Assembly (NCBI GenBank): GCA_029339505.1
Contig: JAQISU010000132.1
Span: 10,891,001-10,955,000 of the forward strand
DNA from: Unio delphinus
Lineage: Eukaryota > Mollusca > Bivalvia > Unionida > Unionidae
Length of the DNA: 64,000 bases
Direction of reading: 5' to 3'
Part shown: positions 19,254 through 31,010 of the stretch, in pieces
How positions within the stretch are numbered: the stretch's first letter is position 1
How the letters are laid out: each line of letters starts with the position of its first letter
Notes under the pieces: generated by a model
Databases searched by the model: none
Told to the model about the DNA's origin: nothing
What the model saw: only the letters and a program-made list of their open reading frames with translations
Made by a program: the position numbers and the translations under genes

Positions 19254-19853
19254 ATGGATATAATTGATTTTTCAGCGACTAAAACAAAAGAACCAGTTAA
19301 GCATCATGCAGCGCTACCAAACTCTATCCGCGCAATTATAATCGGGCCATCTGGATCCGGCAAGACGCAATTGTTGCTCAATTTAATAGTGAGATGGATG
19401 AAGTGGGATAAGTTGTATTTAGTTACTCCTAGTGTAGATGATCAGCGTTGCTATGAAGTGTTAAAGGATTTTAACGAGAATGCATCAGAAATTAAGGGTG
19501 AGAACGCCATTGATTTTATAACTGATATTGACGAGGCACCATCCGTGGATGACCTTGATGGGAGCATTAACAATTTAGTCGTATACGACGATGTGATGTT
19601 AGACAATCAAAAAAACCCAGCTAGAGTATTTTCCCGAGGCAGGCATAAAAACACTGATGTAATATATGTCACTCAACGCTACACTCAGATTCCAAAAGTG
19701 ATCAGAGATAACTGTAATATTCTTGCTGTGTTTAACGGCGTTGATACACATACGTTACGAAATATTTGGCAGACATGGTGTTCCGATATGGACTTCAATC
19801 AATTTAAAAATTTCTTTAGTAACGCATGGATTTATAACAATAAATTTACATGA
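19254..19853 (+). pseudogene. Packaging ATPase (FtsK/HerA-A32 type), 3' end frameshifted
   Basis: An ATPase with Walker A GPSGSGKT, Walker B LVVYDDVM and a downstream Gln sensor in VTQRYTQIP, as in the DNA-packaging ATPases of Polinton-type elements and large DNA viruses. The likely start is the ATG at 19254, because the in-phase ATG just upstream is followed by a stop in this copy. Compared with copy 2, 14 bases are missing near 19825, so the frame shifts, the last ~30 residues are replaced by about 9, and the protein ends at 19853. All catalytic motifs survive. The original stop codon lies inside the right terminal repeat. Confidence 0.85.
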
Positions 19854-19876
19854 TCCTCGGACACGATATCGTATCG

Positions 19877-20123
19877 GACTCGATCAAATATTCGGTTGAA
19901 ATCATTTATTATTTTTTGTTAACTTGCAGCAGCAGAGAGGGTGAATGACCACATCGTTGCGACCAAAATTGATTGAAAAATCATAAAGTCTCCGTTTGAT
20001 AAATGGAGACTTATTTTTTGGGGGTTAAAATATGAGATTTCGTAGGAAGGCTCTATTTTCCGTTTTGAAGATTCAATCAATTTTTTGTCTGAAAAGGGTG
20101 TTCTGTTCACCCTCCCTGCTGCT
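19877..20123 (-). repeat. Right terminal inverted repeat of copy 1
   Basis: Reverse complement of 3296-3542, with scattered differences (for example CCTCCCTGCTGCT at the outer edge). Like the left end, it is internally palindromic, beginning about 19926 with GCAGCAGCAGAGAGGG and ending with TTCACCCTCCCTGCTGCT. Its inner edge includes the final codons of the ATPase gene. Confidence 0.9.
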
Positions 20124-20429
20124 ATTGGTATTAATGTAAACATCAGAGACGGTAACAAAATTAGACTCGGATACCTTCAGACTATTGCATTTTATGATGA
20201 TAAGCCAGCTTCTAAAACAAAAGCTTTCCAAATGTTTTGTCCCTACATTGTATACATGTATACACAAAAAGAGAGCAAGAGAGAGAATTTTCAGTGGCAG
20301 TTCAATATATGTTACGAACTTGATATGAACATCTAGTAAATCAAGGTGTTATATGAGAGATTAAAAATAAAAAGAATAAATTTCCCTGGGTTTTAAAAAT
20401 CAGACTGTCAGTACTTTGTTTAATTTCAG

Positions 20430-20632
20430 AAGAGACTATTACTATGTCATTGCTTTATGGCGAGTTGAAGCCATGGCTAAGAAAGGTCATTGCCCTTCAT
20501 GAAGTGTATGTCAAGGGAATTAAGAGGGGATATGGCTTTCCCTCCAACAGCCAGCGGGCCTCAAAGCTGTTGTCTGCCATTTATGAGATAGTGATGGAGT
20601 ATGACACTATGGGGCAGTATGCTAGAGAACTT
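20430..20632 (+). CDS. TUBGCP5: Gamma-tubulin complex component 5, internal exon b
   Basis: The acceptor AG at 20428-20429 and donor GTAAG at 20633 bound 203 coding bases. The first two bases complete the codon begun at 2937. The translation includes LYGELKPWLRKVIALHEVY and RASKLLSAIYEIVMEYDTM, the amphipathic pattern of the GCP N-terminal domain. It ends on a codon boundary and continues with LGLLLPIWLQT at 30180. Copy 1 of the virus-like element lies in the preceding intron, only about 300 bp upstream. The proximity leaves the acceptor and its pyrimidine tract outside the insertion. Confidence 0.85.
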
Positions 20633-21694
20633 GTAAGTTTAAAAACATACTTTTCCTTTTACAACAGAAATGGTATATTGTCTTATTATTGACTGGCCTC
20701 AGAGCACCTTTATTTTCCATCCATTTTATGCACTACTGCATATTAGTAACTCTGATAGTCTTTTGTAACTTTCAGCACACACTAACTCACCATAGTGCAT
20801 TTAATGTCTAATCAAGCGTTGACCTGCTTATTTGTTTTCTTTCATACAGTAGATAGACTTACTTAGGGGAAGCAACTCCTGGATGAGATGCAATACATAT
20901 CAGTGTGTTCATTTAGTAGTCTATGCAGTCTTGTAAACTTTAATAATTTTTTTCAACACAGACTGTAACATTTAAAAACAATAAGTCAGCTGTTTCAGAA
21001 AATTGTCTTCATTTTGGTCAATGATAAGAAGAATTATCTGTGATCTGAGGCATTTTAGCGACATTCTTACCCCTTCATGTCAATCAAACATTACTTAGTG
21101 GACATCATTGTCCGATGTCACCTGTTTATGAAGCCATTACAGTGATACTTTTGTGCCAATGGTGGCCAGAACTTTGCTCCTGGTAATGAATTTTCGGTTT
21201 GTACAGATGCGAGCATAACAGATTGGGATGCAAATCTCCTTAATCATTCTAGGAGGCCAGTGGACAGGGGCTCTCTCAGGATTGTCCTGTACAGATCATT
21301 ATATTAGAGGTGAAAGCCATATTCAAAGCATTCCATTAGTGGTTGGAGAATCTATATTGAAAAGGCATTCTAAATCAGCCCAACAACTCCATTATGGTAA
21401 ATTATCTCAAGGCAAGGGCAAACAAAGTCCCGAGACCTTTGCATGCTTTGGGAATTTCTGAGCTGGTGTCTTCAATGACAGATCCATGGACAAATTCTAA
21501 ACTCACTTTTTGTACCTGAGGAATCAGTTAAAACTAGCAGAATGCACACTTCATCCCCCAATGGATCTATTGGAAACAGTGGGGATGCAGAATTCCAAGC
21601 CTTTGTCTCACCAGTTTGGGTTCCGATGGCCTAGGCAGTTGGCACTCTTTACATGGGTTATAGCATATACAAGCAAGCTGTTGCATTCCAGACA
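20633..21694 (+). other. TUBGCP5: Host intron, no named feature
   Basis: AT-rich intron sequence. Short open frames carry no recognisable domain. The stretch 21200-21690 (some near-coding appearance, no long frame) may be an old repeat, but I cannot name it. Confidence 0.5.
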
Positions 21695-21948
21695 GGGGCC
21701 CCGAGTGGTCAAGTGGTCTAAAGCGCTGTACGTTATGGATCTCTGCCATCTCACCTCTCAATGTGGGTTTGAGTAACAGATTCGGCCAATGTGGGTATGT
21801 GAGAAAGATTGCCAGTAGCTTCTCATGGGTTGGTGGTTCTTTCCGGAGGTGTTCTTGGGTTCTTCCTACACGAATTAATACTGACCGCCATGTATAGCCT
21901 ATCGAGTGCTGAAAAATGGGGTTAAACCCTACAACAACAACAACAATC
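21695..21948 (+). repeat. tRNA-derived SINE, copy A
   Basis: The head contains an A-box-like GTGGTCAAGTGGTCTAAAGCG region and a degenerate B box, followed by a conserved central body. It ends at TTAAACCCTACAACAACAAC. The same family occurs at 21956, 24505, 29664 (inverted), 31011 and 56383. The tRNA-like head resembles tRNA-Ser/Leu. Confidence 0.8.
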
Positions 21949-21955
21949 CAAAACA

Positions 21956-22200
21956 GGGGCACAGAGTGGTCTAAAGCGCTCTCTGTTATTGATCACTGCC
22001 ATCTCACCTCTGTGTGGGTTAAAGTCTAAGATTTAGCTAATGTAGTTATGTGAGAAAGCTTGCCATTAGTTTCTTGTGGGTCGGTGGTTCTTTCTGGGTG
22101 TTTTCCCGGCTTCTTCCTCAACTAATAACACTGGCTGCCATGTATAGCCTATTGCATGCTGAAAAATGACGTTAAACCCTACAACAACAACAACAACAAT
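21956..22200 (+). repeat. tRNA-derived SINE, copy B
   Basis: A second copy lies a few bases after copy A, with the short CCAAAACAGGGGC junction resembling the sequence before copy A. It has a TGGTCTAAAGCG box, the body, and an ACAACAACAAC tail. The first part of the A box is degraded. Confidence 0.8.
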
Positions 22201-22832
22201 CCAAACAAAGCCATTCCCAGAATGTGATGCAGAAAGCAAGAGAATCGGAGTTCAAAAAACCATAGATCACTGACCTCATCAATCAAGTTGCAGAAAACCC
22301 CTATCTCTATTTCCTCATTTGCTCTCGAGGGTTCATTGGTCACCTCATATAAGATATGCATCCTACTACACTAGCAATGACAGGCAGAATTAGTGAGATC
22401 CATGCTGTCAGTTAGAACTATTAGCAGTTCCACCAAGATGAATCAGTATGACTTTTGAAGGCCCCACACTTTCATTGCCAATAACAGGCATCTCTTCTTA
22501 TAGTGAATCAGACATTTTTAGTGAAATCTCTGCCTACTCTGGACACTAAATCTCAAGGTCGACTGTTGATACACCAACACTTTAATAGCTACTACAGACA
22601 TGTCAGTTTTGAGACTTTTTCTGGGCTTATACTGAATTTTATGCAGGACTTTAGATTACTAGGATTTGTGTCTGTAATTCTTGGATTATTTTGTGATTTA
22701 ATTTGCAGTACTATAAGGTTTTGTTTTCTCATATTTACTTTGTATTCAAAGGATATAAATATATTTATTACATTTTACAAAGATTGTTGTCTTTTACTCT
22801 TTTCTGTTACTTATTTTAAGATCATATACTAG
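22201..22832 (+). other. TUBGCP5: Host intron, no named feature
   Basis: No gene or repeat family recognised. A 109-residue frame at 22503-22832 is hydrophobic and looks like chance translation of T-rich DNA. Confidence 0.5.
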
Positions 22833-22837
22833 TGTGC

Positions 22838-22888
<51 letters not shown>
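22833..22888 (+). repeat. (TG)n(TA)n microsatellite
   Basis: A short TG run passes into about 20 TA units. It ends where the inverted-repeat element at 22890 begins. Confidence 0.9.
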
Positions 22889-22889
<1 letters not shown>

Positions 22890-22891
<2 letters not shown>

Positions 22892-23855
22892 CTACCCACT
22901 TATATTGACATCACTTATGCTGCCTAATTCGACAAAAGAGCAAAGTCCCAGTCCAGTTTCTTGGTCTACTATTATAACCAAAATTCTCTTGCTTATGTCG
23001 ACGTTGAGATAAAAAAAAAAATGTACATGTCAACAGAAGCCCTTGGTCCCAGCTTGAACAAATCCTTTGTTTTCTAATCATTTATGTTGACAAACTGCCA
23101 GTTCCAACCATACTTTGTTCAACAATTTGTTGATTATGCCACCAGGCTTTTATTTTTCCTCTTTAATGTTGCGGTGGATAAAAAAAAATAAAACAACAAC
23201 AGGCTTTTGTTTGGTCCTATAGAGCTGGCCTCTCACAGCGACTTAAATAAAAGCAATGAAATCTGATGGATTCTTGCATTTTTGAAAGTGATTGATTAAA
23301 ACAAGTTTATTGTGCTGTGAAAGTTGTCTTTTTAACTTTATTTATATTCACGATGACTTCTGTAATACATGTACTATTTAAACAAACTAGTTGACAGGTT
23401 TTCACTTCCCAGTGAATTGCCCCATCCTCCTTTGTAGCCTCAATAAGATGGGAACAGACTGACCAAAATCTAGGCTAATTTAAGTACATGTACTTGAATC
23501 ATGTAAATAACAACTGTGCAACCATATGTTGATACTGACAATGAATATCATAATGTTTTTCATATCAGGATGTGACAGATGCAATATTTAATTGTGGATT
23601 TTATTACACAAAGGTAACCAAAATGTAATTTGTTAATATACAAGTATAATTCACAATGGTTTTTTCTTCATGTACTCAACATTTCCATTGCTTGTTTTCT
23701 CAAAGTGTAAATGCTACTCACTGAAAACAGATCACCCCTTACTGATGAATTTAACTTGTACCTTTTTGATACACACCTCCAACACTTGTCTTGACACACC
23801 TACCTATGTCAATATTAGTTCCTTGGTCCAGAAGATGTCAACATAATTGGGTACG

Positions 23856-23856
<1 letters not shown>
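22890..23856. mobile_element. Possible decayed Tc/mariner-type non-autonomous element
   Basis: The ends are imperfect inverted repeats: TCCTACCCACTTATATTGAC at the left and the complement of TCGTACCCAATTATGTTGAC at the right. They resemble in style the Tigger-like ends at 24824 and 29476. The element is flanked on both sides by TA repeats, as expected for TA-targeting transposons. It has no coding content. Confidence 0.5.

Positions 23857-23857
<1 letters not shown>

Positions 23858-23924
<67 letters not shown>
23858..23924 (+). repeat. (TA)n microsatellite
   Basis: More than 30 TA units directly follow the putative element at 22890-23856. Confidence 0.9.
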
Positions 23925-23927
<3 letters not shown>

Positions 23928-24504
23928 AGTGGGGGTCTGTAAATTTAGTCAGGACTTTTAATTTTCCAAGCTTAAAGCTACAAGATGTTTGACTGACTCT
24001 TGCAACAGGGATAAAAAGCAATATCTAAAAGACAATACAAATTCAGGACAGATATGTTAAGTATTTTCTCATAATTATTTTGTCAGTATGATATATAAAG
24101 AAGATTGTTCCTTTACTGATTTATAGTTTTAAGCATAGAAATAAATATATTTTGGGTGTTCTCCATTATTTAAAACATTATTTAATTTCTATAGTCAACA
24201 AAGTCTCAGTTTCTTTGTAAACAATATATTGTGGGCAGTTTTTAAACTTTGAAATATATATTTTTCATTTTGAACTCCCTAATATGTAAACTGAAATTCA
24301 CCTGTAAAAAGGTCACCTACTTGAGTACTGAGAAAGTATTGTTAAAATTTTTGGTTCCAAATGTTAAAACCTATGTAATCTTGTAAATTTCATACTTGAA
24401 ATTTCTCTTTCAGATATTTTTGATATTCTACCTATCTCAATTTCAGTTGCTATCTTTATTCTATGGGTTCAATCTTTACAAAGTCCCATTCTTTCTGGTC
24501 TCTT
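23925..24504 (+). other. TUBGCP5: Host intron, no named feature
   Basis: AT-rich DNA without recognisable genes or repeats. Confidence 0.5.
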
Positions 24505-24763
24505 GGGGCCCCAAGTGTCAGAGTGGTCTAAAGTGCACACTGTTACGGATCACTGCCATCTTGCCTCTGTTTGCATGGGTTCGAGTCTTGGGTTTGGTCA
24601 ATGTGGGTATGACTCTTTGAGAGAAATCTTGCCAGTAGCTTCTCTTGGATCCATTGTTCTTTCCTGGGTTTGCCCAGATTCTTCCACCACGATTAAATTT
24701 GGCTGCCATGTATAGCCTATCTTGTGCTGAAAAATGGCATTTAACCCTACAACACCAACAATA
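24505..24763 (+). repeat. tRNA-derived SINE, copy C
   Basis: GGGGCCCCAAGTGTCAGAGTGG head, GGGTTCGAGTC B-box-like sequence, the shared body, and the TTTAACCCTACAACACCAAC tail. Confidence 0.75.
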
Positions 24764-26174
24764 ATTCTCCTGTCTGTCATTACTTTGAATGATGACACTG
24801 TTTATATACAAAGTTTGCACATACAGTCAAACCCACTTATCTCGACCTCGGTTATCTCGACAACCCGCTTATGTCGAGCGTTTTGGTCCGGTCCCGAAAA
24901 AATTCTTCTTTGTTATGCTATTTTTTACCCGCTTATCTCGACCTCTGTAAAGTCGATAACCCGGTTATGTCGGGCATAAGTTTCGGTCCGAAGTAACATG
25001 TGGACCCGCTTAATTCGACGAAATGCAACTTTTTAACGTCAATCTCACAGAAATTGTACAAGAAATAGTCAGCAAAAGCGATCGATATTCAGGCACAATT
25101 TTGGTCCGTTACGGCAGTAGTCACATGTTTATTTCATATTCTTTCTATTTTTGGCTCGTAAGAGTAGCTTAATCGATTAGTTTATTAAGAATATATCATG
25201 TTCACTACATAAAATATTCAAGGATTCACAAAGACAAGAGTGTGCACAAATTACAATGTAACTTTATTTTACGAAAACGCAGAATCTTAGATGTCAGCTA
25301 CATGCGAATGGATAATCTCAGGCACTTGGCTTCTATACAATGGCAGTCGAGGCCCCATAATTTAGTTCTCATGCTTGAGGTCTTCTTAATTTTGTTTTGT
25401 TTTCTTATTTGTAATATATCTTATTTAGGTCTGGCAGAAAAATTGGCTTTCATATGTTTTAATTTATTTTCAAAATTCCTGTGAATACCAGTAAAGGGGA
25501 ACCCAAGTCGGCCAAAAAAAAAAAACAGAAAAGAAAATAAGAATCGGCACACTTGAAAGAATCAAAAGTCAGTTTCCAGGGTCGGTTTGCTTTGCAATAA
25601 AATAACCTTTGTATTTGATATCCTGCCGGTAAGTTCAAAGAATTAGTTTACTGCTCGATGTGTTTATTCACCACCCGTGCATCTATTTATTTGCCATCTG
25701 AAATCATAATTGATACAAACTCGCATTGATGCCTGCGGGGTAAGTAGTCTACTCAACATTAACTTGCTTTAATAAATACTCTTTGTAACCCATGCTAGCG
25801 AAAGGAGTGTCATTTGCACTCACAGTCAATGTACAACATGTACATGTACATGTATTTTCAAAAACATTTATTGATCTTTATCTGCGAGATACTGTCATAT
25901 ATTAACCTGGATATAATACAATCTTGGTTATTTTGCACCTAACACCGCGTTATGCCTGAATGGCGGGTGCCTGAAAGCAATCGGTGGATGTTTCTCTCTC
26001 ACTCTCTCGTTTGTGATTTTCTTTGATCCATTTTTCAATATGATAATATATTCAAACCTCTGGGTACAACCAAACATGATTTGTTTTTCAATATTCACAT
26101 CAATTATAAAAATGCATTGTGTGTTATCTGACATAAGTGATGCACACTACAGTAATGGATGCATACGCTACATG

Positions 26175-29171
26175 CATACATGCCAACCATTACGCTTTTG
26201 GCGTAATCATTACGCTTTTTCCCACTAAATTCCGCGTTACGCGTTAACGTTTATAGATTACGCTTTTTCGATATATCCATCTTGCAAAAAAAAAAATTTT
26301 TTTCGTTTTTATTAGCATTACTTTATTTTTTACATACTGTTTTATTTTTAATTAAAAAATACCCCGCTTCTACATAACTACGATATACGAGTATACTTGT
26401 CCGTGGACTTTCCTAATATTCATGTTCTATTTATAGCAACTATCATGTTACTAAGATACTTTCAAACTTTCCACCTCATATTCTATTTATAGCGGCTTAG
26501 TGAGGAGAGAACAGACTGGTTTCTATTTTGTTTAAATCATTATGCACATACTCTTTGTTCTAATTTTGTATAGTGCAGAACCAGTCTAAAAGTTTTTTTG
26601 CGCTAAAAAGTATTAAAAAATTCTCAATGCGTTTATGAGTGCAAAAAATATCTCTTAAATAATTTCACAGATGGGTTAGAAAAAGTCAATAATAAACAAA
26701 GCAAAATGTAATCAATCCTCCAAACACGACGAGGGCATCATCACGTGACGTCTAATCGTTGGCGCTAAATGGCTTCAGATGTTAAGATGGATTCTAGTCT
26801 TTGTGTATGTTAGAGCACATTTTTTCCCCCAAAAATTTCGCAGATGGATCAGAAAAAAGCAAAACAACGAGTCCTCCAAAAATTCAAAGATGAATATATG
26901 AATGGCATAATACAGCGTTCCATTCTAGGACAGCATAATGCTCATTGCAGACTGCGGAAACAATTTTAGCATTGGTCATGGTGGTAAATTTGATGTGGAA
27001 AAACACGTGAAAACAAGGAAACACATCGAATTAGCTCGCCTTACGAACTCTAATACTAAGGTAACTTCTTATTTACCGAGGTTTTAATAGAACACGGACT
27101 ACCATTAGCGGTAGCAGACGACGTTGGTCCCTTGTTGAAGCGGATGTTTCCTGATTCGAAAATTGCGGGAAAATATGCTTGTGCAAGAACAAAATCATCT
27201 CATATTGTTCGGTGCCTAGCAGAAGATACTTCACTTAAAATTGCAGAAGCAATGAAAATTGGGCCGTTTAGTATTGCCACAGACGGGAGTTGTGATTATG
27301 ATGTTAAAAAGTTGTACCCAGTATGTGTTAGATACTTTGACAGTGAAAAAGGCAAAGTCATGAGTGTTCTTCTTTCTTTACCAGAATTAACAGTAGATTC
27401 CACTGGACAAAACATTTTTGATTTGCTTGACAATGTTTTGAAGAAACATGACATAAGTTGGCAGAACTGTATGGGGTTTGCAGCTGATAATGCATCAGTG
27501 ATGACTGGAATTCATAAAGGAGTTGCATCCTATATTTTGAAAATGTCTCCATCAGTGTTCATAACAGGTTGCCCCTGTCATTTGATGCACCTTGCTGCTG
27601 GTAAGGCTGCTGATAAATTAGAAGTAGATATTGGCCATTTATTAATAGATATCTACTATTATTTGGAGAAAAATAGTAAAAGGAAACAGGCTCTAAAGTT
27701 GTTACAAGATCAGTTTGATCTTGAAGACTATAAAGTTATAAAGCATGTGTGTACAAGATGGTTATCCCTTGGCAAATGTGTTAGCCATTTACTTGAGCTT
27801 TGGGATGCATTACAAGCATTCTTTCAAACTGAAAGTGAATCTGCACAGAGAAAACATGGTGGAAAAGTGAAGAAGAGTGGTACAAAAGCAGAATCTGTTA
27901 TTGCAAGTCAGAAGAGAACAAGAGATGAAAGTATAGACAGACATACTAACAATAAAGAGATTGGTGTAGCAGAAAGAAAGAAATTTAAATCCATGGAATT
28001 TTTATTTGAGAGGCCTCTATCTATCCAGCTAGAGGGCCTCCAGGCTCAGACCATGACTGTGAAAGATAAATCTTTTGACATAAAATTCATCAGCCATCTG
28101 GATCAGGTTCTTCAGAGTATGAATCTGTTAAAAAGCATACTGGATCTTCTCATACTTCCAAGGGCAAAACTAGCATGTGAGATGGTTTACAAAAAGCTTA
28201 ATGATCCAGTTACAAAACTGTACTGCTTGTTTATGAAGAGTGCCATTCCATTGTTTGATGCAGCAAATGTCTTGCAGAAAGAAGAACCATGCATTCATAT
28301 TATGCACAAGATTCTGTCAAACCAGTTGTCAGATTTGCTAATAAGGTTTATTAAGCCAGAAATCATCGCATCAGCCAAACTTTTAACTGATATTGACTTT
28401 CATGACCATGCAAACCAGAAAGATAATGAAGATCTAGCTATTGGTGCAGAAGCAAGAGAATTCATAGAACACAATTCTACTCTTCCTGTGATTACATGCT
28501 CCATAAATTCCCATATGGAGATGAACTGCTTTTAAATGCTTCAGTTGCTTATGTAAATGAGAGACAGTCAAAAAGCTTCAAAAGTGTTAGATTCTTTGTC
28601 AAGAGATATCCCTTTCTATTGCCACCCTTGTCTAACTTGGATCATCTGGAAGAAGAATTCCTGAAGTATCAAGTTGGGATTCTACCTGACAATATACTTA
28701 ATGCAGATAGAGTTGATGTGCAATGGCACCTTATTTCCCAGCTAAAAGACTCTATCACTGGAAGAAATAAATTTCCTCTTCTTTGTCAGGTTATGAAAGG
28801 AATATTGGTTCTTTACCATTCTAATGCTGACTGTGAGAGATTGTTCAGTGTTGTTAACAAAAATAAAACTGAATTCAGGTCCAGGCTAAGTAACCCAGTA
28901 ATGAGTGCTCTACTGGTATGCAAAACATTCATGGCCTCAGCTGGTACAAAATGTTTTGAAATGCAACATGACAATCTGTTGCTTTCTAAAGCTAAAGTGC
29001 TACATATGAACACTTGAACCATTAATGAATGATAAAAGACGAGAAAAGCAAATAAATCATTGTTAATTGTAATTGTAGTATGTTATATGTGGATTACTCT
29101 TTTTCTGCTTGGATTCCTCTTTTTGACCACTTGGATTACACTTTTTCCTCGTCAGGGGTTGGCATGTATGT
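26175..29171 (+). mobile_element. hAT-superfamily DNA transposon, defective
   Basis: 14-bp terminal inverted repeats (CATACATGCCAACC and its complement at 29158-29171) are flanked by a TACATG direct repeat (26169-26174 and 29172-29177). hAT elements normally make 8-bp duplications, so the duplication is imperfect or I have the edge slightly wrong. The element contains the broken transposase gene below. Confidence 0.75.
26844..29017 (+). pseudogene. hAT transposase, frameshifted
   Basis: The main frame at 27132-28535 begins within a longer open stretch and encodes the RNase H-like catalytic region (IATDGSCDYDVKKLYPVCV, NCMGFAADNASVMTG, CPCHLMHLAA). A frameshift near 28490-28535 moves the reading to the frame 28496-29017, which holds the hAT C-terminal dimerisation region (HSNADCERLFSVVNKNKTEF). 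Upstream, at 26940-27090, a BED-like zinc-finger remnant (DCGNNFSIGHGGKFD with a later KTRKH) is separated by stops. The gene is therefore broken in at least two places. Transposition by this copy is unlikely. Confidence 0.85.
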
Positions 29172-29663
29172 ACATGTGATATTAGGAGTTCATAGATATA
29201 TTTTTTCTTTAATAAATTACTTATGATGATAAAAAAGGAATAAATGATAACAACACCAGGTTAGTTCATTTCATTTTATTATCAATTAAGCGTTTTGTTT
29301 ATTTTAATGTAACATGCAGTGGGAGGGGATTCCAGTAAACACCAGCAAGAGACAGGAGTAATGCTCAAGGACATTTTTAAAATTACCGGTTTTTATGAAC
29401 CCGGATATCTCGGGACCCGGTTATATCGACGATTTCTTTACACCCCCGACGTAATCGAGATAACCGGGTTTGACTGTATTTATTCTAGTAAATGAAGTAT
29501 GGATTAGTCAGTATTGCAGTCGATTGGCCAATTCAAAATGACAATGCTGTTGGAATGTAACAAAATGACTGAAATGCTTCAATTCACCTAAATTCACATG
29601 ATAATAGAAGGTATGCTCAGTAATGACAGACTTTCCAGAATATTTGAATATAATCTTTGACTG

Positions 29664-29832
29664 ATTGTTGTTGTTATTATTGTTGTACAGTTAATGCCAT
29701 TTTTCAGCACATGATAGGCTGTTTCATGGTGGCCAGTATTAATGGTAGAGGAAGAACCTGGGACATAACCTGGAAAGAACCACCGACCTATGAGAAGCTA
29801 CTGGCAAGCTTTCTCACATACCCACATTGGCT
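29664..29832 (-). repeat. tRNA-derived SINE, copy D, 5'-truncated
   Basis: Inverted copy of the SINE body: TTGTTGTACAGTTAATGCC at its 3' tail through CCCACATTGGCTG. It lacks the tRNA-like head, as expected for incomplete reverse transcription. Confidence 0.75.
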
Positions 29833-30179
29833 GTTTGTGCAGGTAGTTTTATTTTACAGTCTTGCATTGTTGTACCAAATACACAAACGGATAAAGGGCA
29901 TTTCAGTATACAAGAGAACATCTCAAAATGGATATGCTGTACTGACATGTACAACATTTGATCAGATGATACACAAAATACCAGCATAGCAGTATAATGG
30001 AATACTTTGGGGGGGGTCCACTTTAATAATTTACAAGTGTTTTTTGATGATTTTATTGATATTTTGGACATGTATTTTATGGGCTGGATTGAAGTGATAT
30101 ACATGTTTAACAAACACGAATTTAGTTAGAACTATATAAATTAGCATAAAACATATAAAGTTTAATTTTGATCTTACAG
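29833..30179 (+). other. TUBGCP5: Host intron before exon c
   Basis: No named feature. It ends with a pyrimidine-rich tract and the acceptor AG at 30178-30179. Confidence 0.6.
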
Positions 30180-30295
30180 CTTGGACTGTTGCTTCCCATC
30201 TGGCTGCAGACCAGTCGGCCTTATATTGACATCATTGACAACTGGATTACATATGGCACACTGGTGGATCCAAAAAAGGAATTTGTCATAACCAG
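30180..30295 (+). CDS. TUBGCP5: Gamma-tubulin complex component 5, internal exon c
   Basis: 116 bases encode LGLLLPIWLQTSRPYIDII followed by DNWITYGTLVDPKKEFVIT. The pattern 'LW..T..PY......W...G.L.DP..EF' is highly characteristic of GCP5/GCP6-type gamma-tubulin complex proteins and is the main support for naming the gene. The exon starts on a codon boundary and ends with AG, which joins with G at 37103 to complete an Arg codon. Splice signals are CTTACAG| and AG|GTCAG. Confidence 0.9.
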
Positions 30296-31010
30296 GTCAG
30301 ATAATATTTTAATAGAGAATCTTAGTGTATGCCAATGAACTTTCTAAATGTGTTACAGCAGCTAGAGGTAGGTATTGGATTAGAAGTCTATAACTTACCT
30401 TTGATGTCATGTGACTAAGGATGTACAGCTTCCAGGGAAGATTTGCATTAAAGTCTCAGATAGTTTGAACCTCAGTGGATGCTGGTATCCATTTGAAGAA
30501 CTTTAATGCTTTACCCATTTTATCCTGGTTACCAATTTCATCTGCAGTGCCTCATTCCTGAGAAGCAATTCTAAACACATTATGATAAAATGGAGCAACA
30601 GAATCATAAATTGTGATGACTTCCACCATGTTTGCTAAAAATGTTGTACAATTGTTATTTCCATTTTAAAGTGTATAAAACTAGATATCTCGGAAAAGAT
30701 AATAACATTTGCAACACAGTGATAGATGTTTTGTTACCATTTATCAATGTGTGTGCTCATAACTATATTTTGAAATATGACTTTAAATAAGAAACAAAAA
30801 ATTAAAAAGCTTACCATGATGTTCAGTGAATCAATTGTTGATTAGGATGACTGAAATGTTCCTAATAGTATATGAATAAAATAAAGATAATTCTATTTCT
30901 AGTATTTAGGTTCAGATTTGAAGTTTCAAGCACAGTTAGTTCAAAAGTTATAATAATTTTACTAAAACTGGACAACAAAACACCTTGAACAATTTGTTTA
31001 CTTCACACTC
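30296..31010 (+). other. TUBGCP5: Host intron, no named feature
   Basis: AT-rich DNA without recognised genes or repeats. Confidence 0.5.

Larger units (their letters stand above)
3296..20123. mobile_element. Virus-like Polinton-type element, copy 1 (complete, decaying)
   Basis: A 16.8-kb element bounded by about 245-bp terminal inverted repeats and lying within one intron of the GCP5 host gene. It encodes a retroviral-type integrase, a PolB-like polymerase/helicase protein, a packaging ATPase, an adenain-like protease, a probable double-jelly-roll capsid protein and several putative minor structural proteins. This is the hallmark set of Polinton/Maverick and Polinton-like viruses. Structural genes lie in the left half, almost all on the - strand. 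Replication genes lie in the right half. At least five genes carry disabling changes (in-frame stops at 5277, 9216, 14485 and 18749; 14-nt deletion near 19825), so this copy is probably no longer autonomous. Copy 2 starts at 56727 in the opposite orientation. Confidence 0.9.
24824..29476. mobile_element. Pogo/Tigger-like element (Tc1/mariner superfamily) with nested hAT
   Basis: The left end begins CAGTCAAACCCACTTATCTC, and the right end finishes with the complement of CAGTCAAACCCGGTTATCTC. A TA dinucleotide flanks each side (24822-24823 and 29477-29478). Subterminal repeats of CCCGCTTATCTCGACCTC type occur near the left end. No transposase of its own is seen. The hAT element at 26175-29171 is inserted in it. 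Confidence 0.8.

Noticed and set aside
3291..20128. A clean target-site duplication for copy 1
   Set aside because: The flanks ATTAG and ATTGG match at four of five positions only. They may be a decayed duplication, but exactness cannot be claimed.
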